A stretch of DNA of 64,000 bases from Echiichthys vipera. Taxonomy: Eukaryota; Chordata; Actinopteri; Perciformes; Trachinidae. Of the stretch, positions 32,101 to 44,574 are shown piece after piece. Under the pieces are notes generated by a model. The model ran no database searches. It saw only the letters and a list, made by a program, of their open reading frames with translations, and was not told where the DNA came from. The stretch is from the NCBI GenBank assembly GCA_963691815.1, contig OY829652.1, positions 21,580,558 through 21,644,557 of the forward strand, given 5' to 3'. Positions within the stretch are counted from its first letter, which is position 1. Each line of letters opens with the position of its first letter. Made by a program: the position numbers and the translations under genes.

Positions 32101-32529
32101 CTCAGATGTTAATATGGATTATATGACCTAAGGATAAAATAATAAAGCACCAAATTTGGCTTTAAGTGTGTGAAGAATACCATTCAAAGTACTAATTAAT
32201 CTTACTTCGGGTGAAAACGACCTGTCCTCATGCCAACTGATCACATACGGCCTGTTTTGTCTGGGCCCTTTAGACCTGTGCTCCACTTCAGTTGTTTATT
32301 TAATTAATTAACATTGTGAATTCATTCAAAACTACAGTATATGGTTAGATTAAGGCAACAAAACCCTGTATTTAAGGCTAGGAGAAGATTTTGGGTGGGG
32401 TTAAAATAAGTGCGTTTGTAACATAACTGCGGTCTACACAACACTTGCTGTGATCATCTAATAACACCGAAGACAGGTTTACAAAAAAAAGCGTTTGACA
32501 CTGACACACTAGAGTGAGGGCTGTAACAA
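32101..32529. other. Non-coding spacer
   Basis: No gene or recognised repeat between two interspersed repeats. Confidence 0.35.
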
Positions 32530-32660
32530 AACAGTGGACGGATTTTGATATTTTTAGACACATTTAGACTAGCTGTTTCCCTCGCTTTGAGTTTTTATGC
32601 TAAGCTAAGCTAACCGCCTCCTAGCTCTATCTCACAGACTTTTCCGCAGAGACATGTGAG
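32530..32660 (+). repeat. Teleost 'ctaagctaagctaac' repeat, truncated copy
   Basis: The phrases gctgtttccctcgctttgag, tatgctaagctaagctaacc and agacatgtgagtgatatc follow the order of the family also present at 3519-3690 and 9295-9520. Confidence 0.65.
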
Positions 32661-32809
32661 TGATATCATGGCATTTCAAATGTCAAAATATTATTTTAAA
32701 CTGAGAATAAAAAACAACGTGTTAGCAACTGAATTACTCTGCTTTGTGAGTAAAACAACATGAGCAGCTGGATGCTTTAATTTAGCACTTAGCTCAAGAA
32801 TGCAGTCAA

Positions 32810-32848
<39 letters not shown>

Positions 32849-32894
32849 GAGAGAGAGAGAGGGAGAAAGGGAGAAAGGGAGAGAGAGAGAGAGA
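32810..32894. repeat. (GA)n microsatellite
   Basis: About 85 bp of GA dinucleotides with gagc and gggagaaa interruptions. The minus-strand Leu/Ser-rich open frame over it is an artefact. Confidence 0.97.
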
Positions 32895-34319
32895 ACAAGT
32901 GTGGCTCCATCCGTCTTTGTCTCTGATGCTTTGGCAGATGGTTCTTTCTTAAACCACTTTGCACACAGAGATAGTGCAAAAACACTGTAGGCTACATGTT
33001 CAAATGTAAAGAGGTTCATACTAATACAACATTTTAGCAGTTCATGGTTTCACTCTGGTATCTTCAAGCTTGACAACTGCTCCCTAATTCCAGGCTGGGG
33101 ACCACATATCCTTGGACCCTTCACCTTTGAAACTCCCACCAATCCTTTCAACATTGTCCTTGTTGTGTATATGTTTAATTCACATCATTATTAGACATGT
33201 GCAACCTACTTTTTCCATTAGAAAGAGAGAATAAACACGTGTATGTGCCCTTGGTGTTGTAAGGGCAGTCTGCATTACAACGATACATAAATGTAGAAAC
33301 GGAATCTATTGAGATATAAATCTGAACAGAAACAAAATGTCAGCACATCTGAAAAATTGTGTAAACTAATGGTTATTTCTAGTGTCTGATATCGATAAAC
33401 AATGTAGAAATGACTTTGTGTGAATTAAACAGTGTCCTAAAGTATCATTAGGCCCCTTCTGAAGGCTTGCATCCACAACTGCCTGAAACTAAACAAATAC
33501 TTTTAATTAACATAACAGTGAGCAGTGACAGACATAAGAGGCTATGCTTGAACTGTGGTAATAGATGTGCTGCTGAAGAGTTGTGTGAGGATGTGAGCAC
33601 TCCAGAATGATAAGAGCAATAATCAGAGTGACTCACATGCATAATTTGTGTAATGGAAGACATGAATCAGCACGAAACCGTTGATGAAAGCCATAATACC
33701 TGAGAGAGCTAACTTAGAAACAAGACCAAATCACTATGCTGTCAGTGGCCATTGACATAATTCACAAAACATAGAGAGAGATGAAAAGCAAATTGTGTTG
33801 TGTAAAAGTATGTCCTTAGAGGACGATGCATGTGACATATGAATGATGTCCAGTCAATAATTCAGATGAACTACAGCTACTATAAGCAGTGAAGGGAAGT
33901 CCTGAGAGGTGGAAGTGACACAGGACACATTCTTTATCAGACTAATGGATGAGCCATTGTGTGATGCATGGGTTATTCAGAATACCTTGAAAGATGCTCT
34001 GCTTTTTTTCAGCACCTACAGCAACACAAAGGGAATTCTACTGTACTGAGGTGGCAGCAAAAATCTTAGAGACAAATGTCTCAAAAGCCATTAAACATTA
34101 AACCACTGATGTTGATGATCTGTCCCTCTAATTTCATTTGCAAGTACAGGTATGCCTAATTAACAATTCTGCACATAAAAGACAAAAAAAGATAACAATA
34201 ATAATAATATATTGACAATGGAACAAATCCTGAAACTATGAAAATTGTAGTTCCAGTGGCAAAAAAGGAAAATCAGTTCAGACACATAGTGTAACAGCTA
34301 TTTTAAAGAAGCAGTTGAG
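32895..34319. other. Intergenic DNA, no gene seen
   Basis: No coding region or repeat recognised with confidence. A short (ataat)n stretch lies near 34195-34210. Confidence 0.4.
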
Positions 34320-34800
34320 TTACCTTGCATAGCAGCTGAATTCTCGCAATAATGAGATCACATAAGAATCGGGTTCACATGTCACACGAAAATCCATCTT
34401 GTCTCCAAGTAATGCATTTGTGTTTCAGCTAAAGTCATCCGGCCAATCAGTGTCCTCTGAGGAGCTGCTCTCCGTCACTGGGGTGACGACGACGACACGA
34501 GAGGTGACCACTCGTTCAAAACAACTATGCTCCTTAAGAGGTTAGCTTACAGTAGAGGCTGCAATAGCATCACTTTTATCAGAACTGGAGAGTTTTTCTT
34601 CATTAAGAGAAGAGAACGACATTTCTCAGTGGAAAATGTGTTTTCTCTTTTCTCCTTATTGACTTCCATGAGAGTTTGATAGACAGATGGTTCAACCAAT
34701 TACCTGCCAGGTATGTTTTGAACGTGCCTGCCCTTTACCAATCAGTTTCCAGTGATGGCTTCTCGGATGACCACTCAAGTCAGCAATTTGGGGCCTAAGT
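34320..34800. repeat. Probable interspersed repeat, family not named
   Basis: The texture (ccggccaatcagtgtcctctg, gaggagctgctctccgtcac, cattgacttccatgagag-like words) resembles a dispersed fish element with no coding capacity. No second copy was found in this window, so this is a weak call. Confidence 0.25.
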
Positions 34801-35086
34801 CGACCGAATCCTCCTGAAAACTTACATTACCTTGTCATACCAGACATGACATTGGTAAACCTTACAGTCACTGATATCAATAATATAATTAATGATAAGC
34901 AATAAGCAGAGGTTTATCATCAAATATCAAAATGATGCATTTTCTGATTTAAACCTCTAAAGATACCTTACATTAAAGAGCCTTAATAATCCCCACAACA
35001 ACATGAACACAAGCAATTTGAAGTATTATTCTCCAGTTTGTGTAAGGCAGGCTTGAGCTTGGCGGCTGCAACAGGTCTGACCTGAT

Positions 35087-35597
35087 TGTCAGGATTCCAT
35101 TCCTGGCAGTCATCCCCTCCTTCCTTTTGTACTTGTGTTTGTCTCCCTCTGTCTGTTGTTCCCTGCATGTGTCTCCCCTCTCGGTGTTTGTCTGTCTGGA
35201 GCTGGAAGGCGTGGTTCCGCCCAGCTGTGTCCAGTTCCACTGATGACCTTCCCTGGAGTATAAGAAGCAGGATGTGGGATGCATTCGGCGCCAGACCGGT
35301 TTCCTCTTGTATGTGTTAACTTCTCGTCGGTTGGCCCCAGTTCTTTGTTTGATGGTATTTTCGCTGCTTGTAGATTTGTTTGTTAATTATTGTTTCTTTG
35401 TTCCCTTTCGTTTTAGTTTCCCGAGATCCCGTTCCTGCCCACCCTCGACCGTCTCGTCACGTTTTGTTTTGTCCCTTTTCCCTGTTTTTGGATTCCCTTG
35501 TTTTCTTTGTTTATTAAATATTTGTTTAAACCGTTCTCTGTTTCCTTGTCTGCATTTTGGTCCGGTTCACTGTGTTCTCCCTGAACCGTTCATGACA
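35087..35597 (+). mobile_element. Solo LTR with 5-bp target-site duplication
   Basis: A 511-bp unit starts TGTCAGG and ends CATGACA, so it has the TG...CA ends of an LTR with a short inverted repeat (TGTCA/TGACA). It is flanked on both sides by the same five bases, CTGAT (35082-35086 and 35598-35602). Inside are a TATA-like gtataagaagc near 35260 and an ATTAAA poly(A)-type hexamer near 35514. A 5-bp duplication suits Ty3/gypsy or some retroviral lineages. There is no internal coding sequence, so this is the remnant left after LTR-LTR recombination. The open frame inside (35274-35612) is not a gene. Confidence 0.88.
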
Positions 35598-35602
35598 CTG
35601 AT

Positions 35603-38145
35603 ATGTGTCTAATATGTGCGCACAGTTGTTCAGCTGTATCTCGAGTGGATTATATGGTTCTTCGGTTTGTTAAGGCTAAGACTTAAACTGTGCTGCAGAG
35701 GAAAGGTTCGGTGTGGTTGGAGCATCTTGAGTTCTTGGGCCATGACTCCTTCAGATCATTATTTGCACAATCTGAGGTTCATTAGTTTGCTCTTGAGTCT
35801 CTTAAGCCATAAACTTTTCCATTAATTTACTGAGGTGAGACACACAAGGGTTGACTCAATGAATATGGAGTCCTGGTAAACAAACTGTGATCTTGGACAA
35901 TATGTGATTGATCAATTGGGGATTCCTTTCAGTGATCAAAGGATCTGCTGCAGGACTCAAGACAGTTTTATAGTCTGGGATCAGAGGTGGAGGTTTTCTT
36001 GCTCAGGGTTGGCTGGGGGAATGAGCTCTGCTCTCACACCTGCTCCACCTCTGTCCTCACTATGGTCCACTGCATTAAGCTCATCTTCTCCACTGAATTC
36101 ATCCCATTCCTCACCCTCCGGAACCAACCTTTGTCTGACACCACATGGAAGAACACCCAACTCAGCCCAACTTTTACATCTTCAACAATGTATGTATATT
36201 TGTTCTTAATTATTCAGACAATGACTAAAATGTGTTTTCTTCTTCGTAGCTGTAGCCCTAATGAGGTGATGCAAGAGTTTGTAAACATCAGAACCTCCAC
36301 TGGGTTTCTTTTTTTTTCAATGGAAAAATTATTTCAGAAAAAAATATGTACATTTGTCAACAAGTGACACACGTTTTTTGATCCTGTTGGCATTGCGCCA
36401 CAAATTACACAAATAATGTTTTTCAATGTAAAAATATAATTTTCAAGTTAAGAAAGCCACATCCCTCATCTCGCACAATATGTCAACTTACTTGCTAGCT
36501 AGGTTGCTTAGCTATGTTCCAGCCACAAATTAAACATTATCTTATCTGCTGTGTTTCATCCAGCATCTTTTTTTATCAGCTGTGCAGCGAAAGAACGAGT
36601 GAGATCTGTTGCTTGTGTGAGTAATGTTAGATTTCGGTACGAAACACACAGGCATCAAAGCTTCAGCAAGCTGTAATACGCAAATTTGGGGTTTGTGTTC
36701 TTTCTTGTTAGGTATGTTCACAGTCTTCTACTTTAATAGTTTTATGACAAACTGTGACTTTCTTTTGAATTGACAAACATCTGTGTAATTCATGGCTCAA
36801 TTCAAACAGGACTAAAAAATATTGTCTCTCGCCTTTCCGCCTTACCGTGCATATTTTTCTGCAGACTCAGTTCAGTTCAGACAACTTTCAGGTAATGCAC
36901 TTTAACGCTGGTTGTCACACAGAAGAATCAGCCCCAGTGTTTGTCAGTCAGTCAGACAGCACAGGTGGAAGAGTGATGGGTAGATGGCATGGTAGAGATA
37001 AAAATAGGTCAGAAACTGAATTAATAATCGACAATCAACTGACTACTTTACCTTGTATAAAATATATGAATGTATGTATGATTGAACATTGGTATGCTGT
37101 GGGAGATATGTGGTGGTAATGAGGGATTCTTTGACCCTGACTATAATTAATGGAAAAATGAAACAGGGTAGGAGGCTTCAGATCACTGTTAATCTTTTAA
37201 TCAAAACAATTTATGTATTCAGGTTACATATCCACATTTCTCTTCACAGGAGCGCTGAAGTGGGTGGTGTAATAGGAGCTAGATACTTCCTTTAAAGTAG
37301 AAACAAGTTAATGCAAACGTTATAGTTTAAAGGTGCTCTAAACAATATTTTTATATCAGCAAGGTACCAATTTATTATGCAGAACTTGAAAGGGGGCACT
37401 CGCAGTGAGGAAACAGTGAAACATCAGCTGACTCTGCAGTTCTTTTTTAGCATCTTTCAGCTTGTTGTTTTGACTTTCTTGGACTTGATCTCACTGCTCT
37501 CATAAGTGTTGTTTCCACACACAGCAAGCAGCTGTCTTCAGTGAAAATGCTCTTAAAAAAAGACTTTACACTACCTGCCTATCGTACAAACAGCAGATTG
37601 ACATGTGTAGAGACTAGCTGGTGAACATAGTGAAGCATTTAGCAGCTAACCAGATATTTCCCTCCAGAGTGGAGGAGCAGCACGTTCTATCTCACAGAGC
37701 GTCAGATAATGTCAGGCCGTCTTGTGCGTCGGTGCCAAACACACCGGGCTTTTAATTGTAGATCAGTCCACTGTGACAGTAGACACTCAGAGTAAGCGCT
37801 TCAGGATTAAGAGTGCGATTGGTCAATCAAACACTGGACTTTCACCCCAGGAGAACATGGTTCTTACGCCATTCATGTCTCGTGCTTCAGTGTAATAATA
37901 TTAATATTATAGTTAATCTATGTAGCCTTTTTCTGGACTCAAAGTCGCTTAATTACAAACACACTCATTTTAACCCCACCCACTATCTTTTTCTAACCCT
38001 AACCAAGTGGGTTTATTGGCTTGATCTTTCCATGAAGTTTTGTTTGAAGAAATCCAAAGAAATATGTAATTGCAGGTTTTAAGGCCCCACACAACCCATG
38101 CTTGATAAGCTTACTCTCTATTATCTTTCTTGCACCTATTCAGAC
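35603..38145. other. Intergenic DNA, no gene seen
   Basis: Several short open frames exist but none resembles a protein family. No clear repeat was recognised. Confidence 0.4.
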
Positions 38146-38210
38146 CAGAGACTGTATATAAAAATGACGACCTGTCTCCACCTCCTCCCAATGTGCAAAT
38201 GTGAAACCAA
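38146..38210 (-). repeat. Fragment of the 'cacttttgtacagtggg' percomorph repeat, antisense
   Basis: The words gactgtatataaaaatgacg, cctgtctccacctcctccc and aatgtgcaaatgtgaaacc are the reverse complement of the 3' part of the family at 31720-32100 and 62790-63060. Confidence 0.6.
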
Positions 38211-38391
38211 GTATATCCCCTGAGTTCATGGTTATCATGGAAAAGGGACACCTGCATATCCAAACCCACAGTTCTGTGAGGAAGAACACAAAAGCTGCTG
38301 CTGGTGATTGTAAATGAGTGTGACATAAACCAATGTCTCAGGTATGGTTGAGAGGTCAAAGGTCAAAACCATCCTGTGAACATAATCGGGT

Positions 38392-38530
<139 letters not shown>

Positions 38531-39704
38531 GGTGTACTCTACACGCCTCCCAGCAAAGGAGGCTCTTTAAGACAATCTCTGAGTCACAGCGTGCCAGAGG
38601 TAATAAGGGAAGAGTTCTCACTGAAGTAAAGCAAACATCATCCCCTGCCAGCATCTCCACATTATACGAGTTTCAAAGTGTACCACAGAAGATGGAGATA
38701 AAACTTATTGCCTCGCTGCAGAGGAGGGCAGCTAGCAGAGAGCTTAGACCCTTTGATATACACAATGAAAAGTTCCTGTGTTTCAGTGTCATGGTGGTGA
38801 AGGCCTTTTATCATCTCAGAGGGGCTGGAAACATATTTTAAAACCTAAATAAAGGCCGTTGTGAGTTATTGAAATTAATAGTGCATTTAAGGGTGTCATT
38901 AGGAAGTGTCATCTCCCCCTGACAGTAAAAAGGATTATTAAAATCACACAGCAAAGGGACTGGAGGAAATTTCCCTTATGAGTTCCCAATTACGGCGTGA
39001 ACACTCCCAACTCCGTTTCTTGCAGCTCACGTCCGCTGTCTCTGCATGGCGTCCGCGCATGAGTCGCTGTGCGTGCTGAGAGTTCTTCTTTAACCTTGAA
39101 CTACCTGGAAATCCTCCCCACTGTGCTCAGTCTATTTTCTCTTTCAGCACAAACAATCCTTTTAGATCAAGCAGCGCACCGAGTGACCCGCTCTCCAAAT
39201 GCTCTCCTGGGACATTTTAAACATGGTTGCCTGCTGGTGATTGGAACTGGTTGACACAAGGAGTATTTAGAGAGATGAGTCTGCTGCCTCCGTCTTCAGC
39301 CCCCCACCCCTCCTCTTCCTTGTCTTATCTTCTGTAAGTGTTATCCACCAGGGAGCCCTGCTGCCTCCTCCTGCTTCACATCTTACAATGCGTTTGAAAT
39401 GCAAGTCTTTTCAGGGGAAACGGCCTATTTTGTTCTGTTTTGTGGTGACATTTTTTATGTGTGTGCGACTCTCAAGGGGAGTAGCAGCTGCATTGTACCA
39501 AAAACTTTCAAATAGAAGTGGGTTTACATATCACAGTTAACCACTCTCCCTCTCTCTCTGTGTCTCTTTATTTCTCGTAAATCTCTTCCTGTTTGTTTCT
39601 CTGTCACTCTCTACTCTGATTGTGTCTGTTCACTCTTATTTCTCACTATTTCCCTTCAAGCTGTTTGTCACGGTGGCTGGGGTTACAAAGCGTCATTACA
39701 CACG

Positions 39705-39705
39705 T

Positions 39706-39772
<67 letters not shown>
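39705..39772. repeat. (CA)n microsatellite
   Basis: About 33 CA units preceded by acacgtg and followed by ctgctcagc. Confidence 0.97.
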
Positions 39773-39774
<2 letters not shown>

Positions 39775-40511
39775 TCAGCTGGGACTCAGCTTCCATCTGA
39801 CAGCTCAAACAATGTCTGGTCACCATCTGTAACAGTCAGACCAACGCTCTGAATTAAAAGCCTGAAAAACTGCAATTCCGTAAAAAATATTTAATTGATT
39901 TCTGTGGGTGATAATCTACAAAACATTTGGACAAGAAGAGCAACATATTCTTTGGCAGTACAAAGAAAGCTAATTAAACAGATAATGAGTTTTATCAGCT
40001 GTACTTTCTTCCTCCAGCTGGGCTTTTTCTCTGCATTTTTAAAGACAAGGACATGGATAAGAGGGACCATTGTCTTCCTGCTGAAAACTGGAATCCTATT
40101 TCGAAGCAGCATTTGTCAATCAGCTCTTGTGTAACCTGATTTAATAAGATTTACATCCTATGCATTATAATATTTCATGCTGTGATCTGCCTGTCGGCTG
40201 GAGTCTGGTATGCATAATGCAACTGCACTGACAAACAAAAACAAGCACTCTGGCACTCTATGCAGCTACGTGTGCGTGTGACTATATCGATCATCTTGTG
40301 CTGTTCCCATGGTTCCCCTCTTTGAAAGGGAAAATAATGTCAAGATTCAGAGATCTGTTTCCACTTGACATGGCCCTCGTGTGCCCTGAAGTAGGTTTCA
40401 AAATGAAAACAAGAGACAGATAAAACAAGTGCAGCTGAATTACATTTTAGATGTTTACTGTGTGCTTATTAGCAGCCACGACAGCGACGCTGGTATTGTT
40501 TTCACCTTGTG

Positions 40512-40513
<2 letters not shown>

Positions 40514-40578
<65 letters not shown>

Positions 40579-40580
40579 GT
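40514..40580. repeat. (GT)n microsatellite
   Basis: About 33 GT units with one gc interruption near the right end. Confidence 0.97.
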
Positions 40581-40870
40581 CATCATGGCAAAATGTAGCC
40601 ATGGAGCCACCTACTGTAGCGGGAACTACCTCAGAGGCAGTTTTGACTATTTTGCCAGGTGTTTATATTTCTGTCTGTCTGTCTCTCAGAGGACATATTT
40701 TGTCAGGGTGGTAGTGTTCCAACCATGCAAGATACAGTCAAATGGAGGTCAAGTTTGAAGATGGGTGTGGTAGATCACCAGAAGTAGGCCATGGACAATA
40801 ACTGTACAAGATGCGGTCACAATCTTGGCAGGTGTGTAGAGGAGCTCAAAATGAAAGGTAGAGTTCAAGG

Positions 40871-40902
<32 letters not shown>

Positions 40903-42183
40903 CCCCAGCAGATATGACAATCTAACAAAGCATAACTTGCATTTGCATTTTCACAATTTCACTCAGACTCCCCTCAGCAAATTATAGGAGTCATTTCAAA
41001 GATAGACGAGAGGAGAAGGAAGAAACGCAGAGAAAATCCGTGAACATCAGAAGTAATTTTGTCTTGGTGCTGTGAATCTTTGTCAATATGAGCGAGAGAA
41101 AACATTATGCAATCAGAGTTCACCACCGCCCGCCCCCGTGTGTCTGAGGATAATATTGTGCTCACTCTTGCGCAAAGCTATATTCTTGAGAAGCATATTA
41201 ATTGGGGTATTTTCATAACTGGAGAAATTATTTGTTAATAAGAGATTCCATTGTGTCATGCTTTTTTTTATCAGTTTCCTTCGACAGTGAAGCATATCAT
41301 GCTGTTCAGTCACGATCACGATCAGTCCTGTGGCGATTTCTGGGAATGCAACTCCCTACCCGAGCATATTATTTGATTATTTAACTCAAATTTCAATCAA
41401 ACCTAAATAAACCTAATCAAAGCGTGTAAAACTCTAAATACTAATAATAATTTCCCCCACTTTCCCAAAGTCAGAAACTGATAATGCCTTACAAAGATTC
41501 CAATAATAACACAATAACTATAATAACTGTCTGAGAATTTGCCTCTATTTTTTGATTCTGAGGGAATCATAGGATATAAATAATTATAATGAATAAGTAC
41601 ATTCCTGTAAAATAAAGCAACATTGTTTAACCTCAGGCAGTGATGAACCTGAGCTCTCATATTCTTCAACATCAATACAGACCAGCTGTCCACTGACTGT
41701 GGAAATAGTGTGATGACCCTGGACCCATCCACACAGCTGAAACTTCAAGCCACATGTTTCTTGACATTAACTTAAAACCTTGATTATTTTTATCGGTTGG
41801 CTACAGGTTAAAAATTACAAGAGTGTCTGCCCCCAGAGCCCTCTCTCTCTGCTCCTTATGGCATCTGCTAGTTCCCACCACTCCTGACCTACAACAACCA
41901 CGGTGTCGATGACGGCTCTGAACTCCAATCAAACTGTGAAACGAAGCAGTGCGGATCGAATATGAATCAAAGATTCTGCCACTGTATTGCATATTTGACA
42001 TATTTGGTGTACCGTTTAACTTTAAAATGAGAAAGTTTGACAAAACCAAAGCACCGCCTACCTACCCACCACTTTCTCATTTTACAGCTAAACAATACAC
42101 TAAAATATGTTTCTGAAAACACTTTGTTTATTTAATGCAGTCACATAATCCAATATTCTAGAAGAAGAAGAATACACAAAAAG

Positions 42184-42360
42184 GGGGCGGTCGGTGGCAT
42201 GGTGGCTAGAGCAGTCGCCCCATGCAAAGAGGCTGAAGGTCCTCAAGGCAGCGGCCGTGGGTTCGTCTCCAACCTACAGCCCTTTGCTGCACGTCTCCCC
42301 CTTTCTCTCTCACCCCATTTCCTGCCTGTCCTGTATAATAAAGGCTTGAAAAACTGCCAA
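42184..42360 (+). mobile_element. tRNA-derived SINE
   Basis: An RNA polymerase III-type head is visible: A box TGGCTAGAGCAGTCGCC near 42202 and B box GGTTCGTCTCC near 42260. It is followed by a tRNA-unrelated body (ctacagccctttgctgcacg, tctccccctttctctctcac) and the tail tataataaaggcttgaaaa. I recognise this body as a common fish SINE. It sits inside the MITE-like element at 42013-43115, so it inserted later. Confidence 0.8.
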
Positions 42361-42410
42361 AAAACAGTCTTTTTAAGAAATACACAAAAGAAGAAGAGGG
42401 ACAGCAAAAC

Positions 42411-42469
42411 AGAAGAAGAAGAAGAAGAAGAAGAAGAAGAAGAAGAAGAAGAAGAAGAAGAAGAAGAAA
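42411..42469. repeat. (GAA)n microsatellite
   Basis: About 19-20 perfect GAA units just downstream of the SINE tail. The Glu-rich and Leu-rich open frames across it are artefacts. Confidence 0.97.
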
Positions 42470-43115
42470 TAGAAATAGGTCACATCCTCTGAACGACTGT
42501 TGTGTCATTTGGAAATTTTTCTTCCGTTCCTGATTGACAAATCAAAAACAACAACAAAAAAAACCCCAGCTCTCTTCGCCAGTCTTTGCTGCTCCACTGG
42601 CTCCTGTTCCTCCTGTATTATCCCCTTCTTTAACAATGCTGAGATTGCGAACTTATAAAAAAGAACAATAATGTTTCCAGGATGCGCCGTGGGTCCAGTT
42701 TGAAAATCATATGCTAAAAGGCAGAACCAGTTATGAGAGCGGCCAAAAAAGTTAGATTCTGATTAAATGCTTTGGGGCATCTTAATCCATATATTATCTA
42801 ATCACTTTATTCAGCTTCCATATAAACAGTTGCGTAGGTATCTCTGATCTGACTGATTTCAGTTTTTTTGAAGAAATATTGACCGTACCCTCACCTATTG
42901 ACGCTGTGTCAGAGACTCCTCGGCTCTGATTGGTTGTAGGCCGGGCCCAGTGAAATCTATAGCAGATGCCATTAAGAACACACAGAGAGCAGAAGGTGAT
43001 GGAGTTAGAGATACATGACTTTTTCTCATTATGCAGACAGGATATGGTGACAGTTTCAGCATATATGAAAAATAAACATATTTTAACAGAAAGTTACTGA
43101 CTTCAGCTTTAAGGT

Positions 43116-44568
43116 TATATGACAAAAGAATATATCTTCGAGTGGTGAAGTTAGGACGTGGGCGAGAGACTGTAGACTTCTATCTCAACAGAAATCAGTG
43201 CTGCGTGCTCTGAGTCGACACGTACAGACAGTAAACTGCCTGCTGGCTCCGAGGGAACGTATGCAGCGGACAGTACGGCCATACCCATTATCATAATGTT
43301 CATAATGAAGAGGAGCTGAGGCATGCAGCTTTGTCAAATATTCACTCACAAGCCTGGAATAATCCACTTTATTATAGACTTTGACATACCACACAGTATC
43401 GCCTTGAATTAACCACAAAGAATAAAAAACTGTGTAGAAACCACCCATTTAAGGTAGTTTATCTTCTGGTCAATCTTATACTAGTTTGCTCATATACTGA
43501 AAAAGCCAGCAGGGGATGCTTACTATGTGTATTCAACCCACATTTAGAGGTTTGTTATGAAATGTACTGTACTCGAGTATCCGTTACATGTTATGTAACA
43601 CTTCTACTACATTTCAGACGGAAATATTGTATTTTTTCCTTCACTACATTTATCTGGCAGCTATAGTCAGCAGTAACTTTAAAAATGAAGATATTACACA
43701 TGAAAAGCTTGTATGATTTGATGCGGTGGTACAAATTAAACTAACCAACTGTAAAAATAAAAAAAATAATAAAAAAATTATAGGTAAAATTATGACTTCA
43801 ACAACCAACTGTAAGATTGAAATGCAACTTTAACATCAGTGCATCAGTGTTAATAATATAACTGTATGACCCGTACGGGGGAGGGGGGGGCATTTAATGA
43901 GTACTTAAAGTACATACAAGATGCTGACAATAATGACACACCAGTTTTATGAGTATGACTTGAAATTGTTTCGAGTTCATTCTGTGTGGGTGCAAATAGA
44001 GTCTTGTCTCTGTGTTCTTAACAATGAAGAGGATGTGAATACAAACAGTCACAAACGACGATACACTCTGACATGTGCGGTCAGAGGTCTGCTTCAGAAA
44101 CCCTCCAGATATCTTACTGTTTTTGCTGTTGTCTCGACAGAGAGAAAGTTGCATTAAGATTCCTGATTCATTAGAACTAACCTCACTGACCAGCAGGGGG
44201 AGCTAAAGCATCGTGCTTACTCAAAAGCTGGTACACTTTGACTATTTCTTTCCCCGCATCATAGACTTTATTGCATGAAGTTCCTTCCTATAGTGTTTAT
44301 GAATTCAAACAATAAATATATGCATTGCTTGTGATCTTGAAAATCCATATTTGTGTTTAAAAACTTTTTTATATAAAGGACCACCCAAACCAGATTTGCA
44401 CTGCAACACTGACCCCTTTTTCTAAAAAGATTCCTGACTCTGATCACAACAAGAAAATCAGTCTTTTTCAGTCGTTACCCCTGGGAATCCTTAAAGCAAC
44501 CCTTCAGAAACCTGGCAATATTCTGAGAATACTGCACTGTATTACTTCAATTGCTTCTGTAAGGAAAA
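43116..44568. other. Intergenic DNA, no gene seen
   Basis: No supported gene. A (g)n-rich cluster lies at about 43877-43891 and A/T-rich tracts at about 43756-43785. Confidence 0.4.
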
Positions 44569-44574
44569 ATGGTT

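Larger units (their letters stand above)
42013..43115 (+). repeat. MITE-like interspersed element, copy 2, interrupted
   Basis: The left part (about 42060-42160, caatacactaaaatatgttt then ctgaaaacacttt) matches 19180-19230. The right part (about 42900-43110, with ctcctcggctctgattgg, gccattaagaacacacagag, ggatatggtgacagtttcag) matches 19310-19490. The middle is interrupted by the SINE at 42184-42360 and the (GAA)n at 42411-42469. The start near gtttaactttaaaatgag and the end gacttcagctttaag suggest rough borders. Confidence 0.55.

Noticed and set aside
35274..35612. 112-codon open frame
   Set aside because: It lies in the solo LTR, which is non-coding; composition is low complexity.
42199..42508. 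Glu-rich or Leu-rich open frames
   Set aside because: They are translations of a SINE plus (GAA)n.
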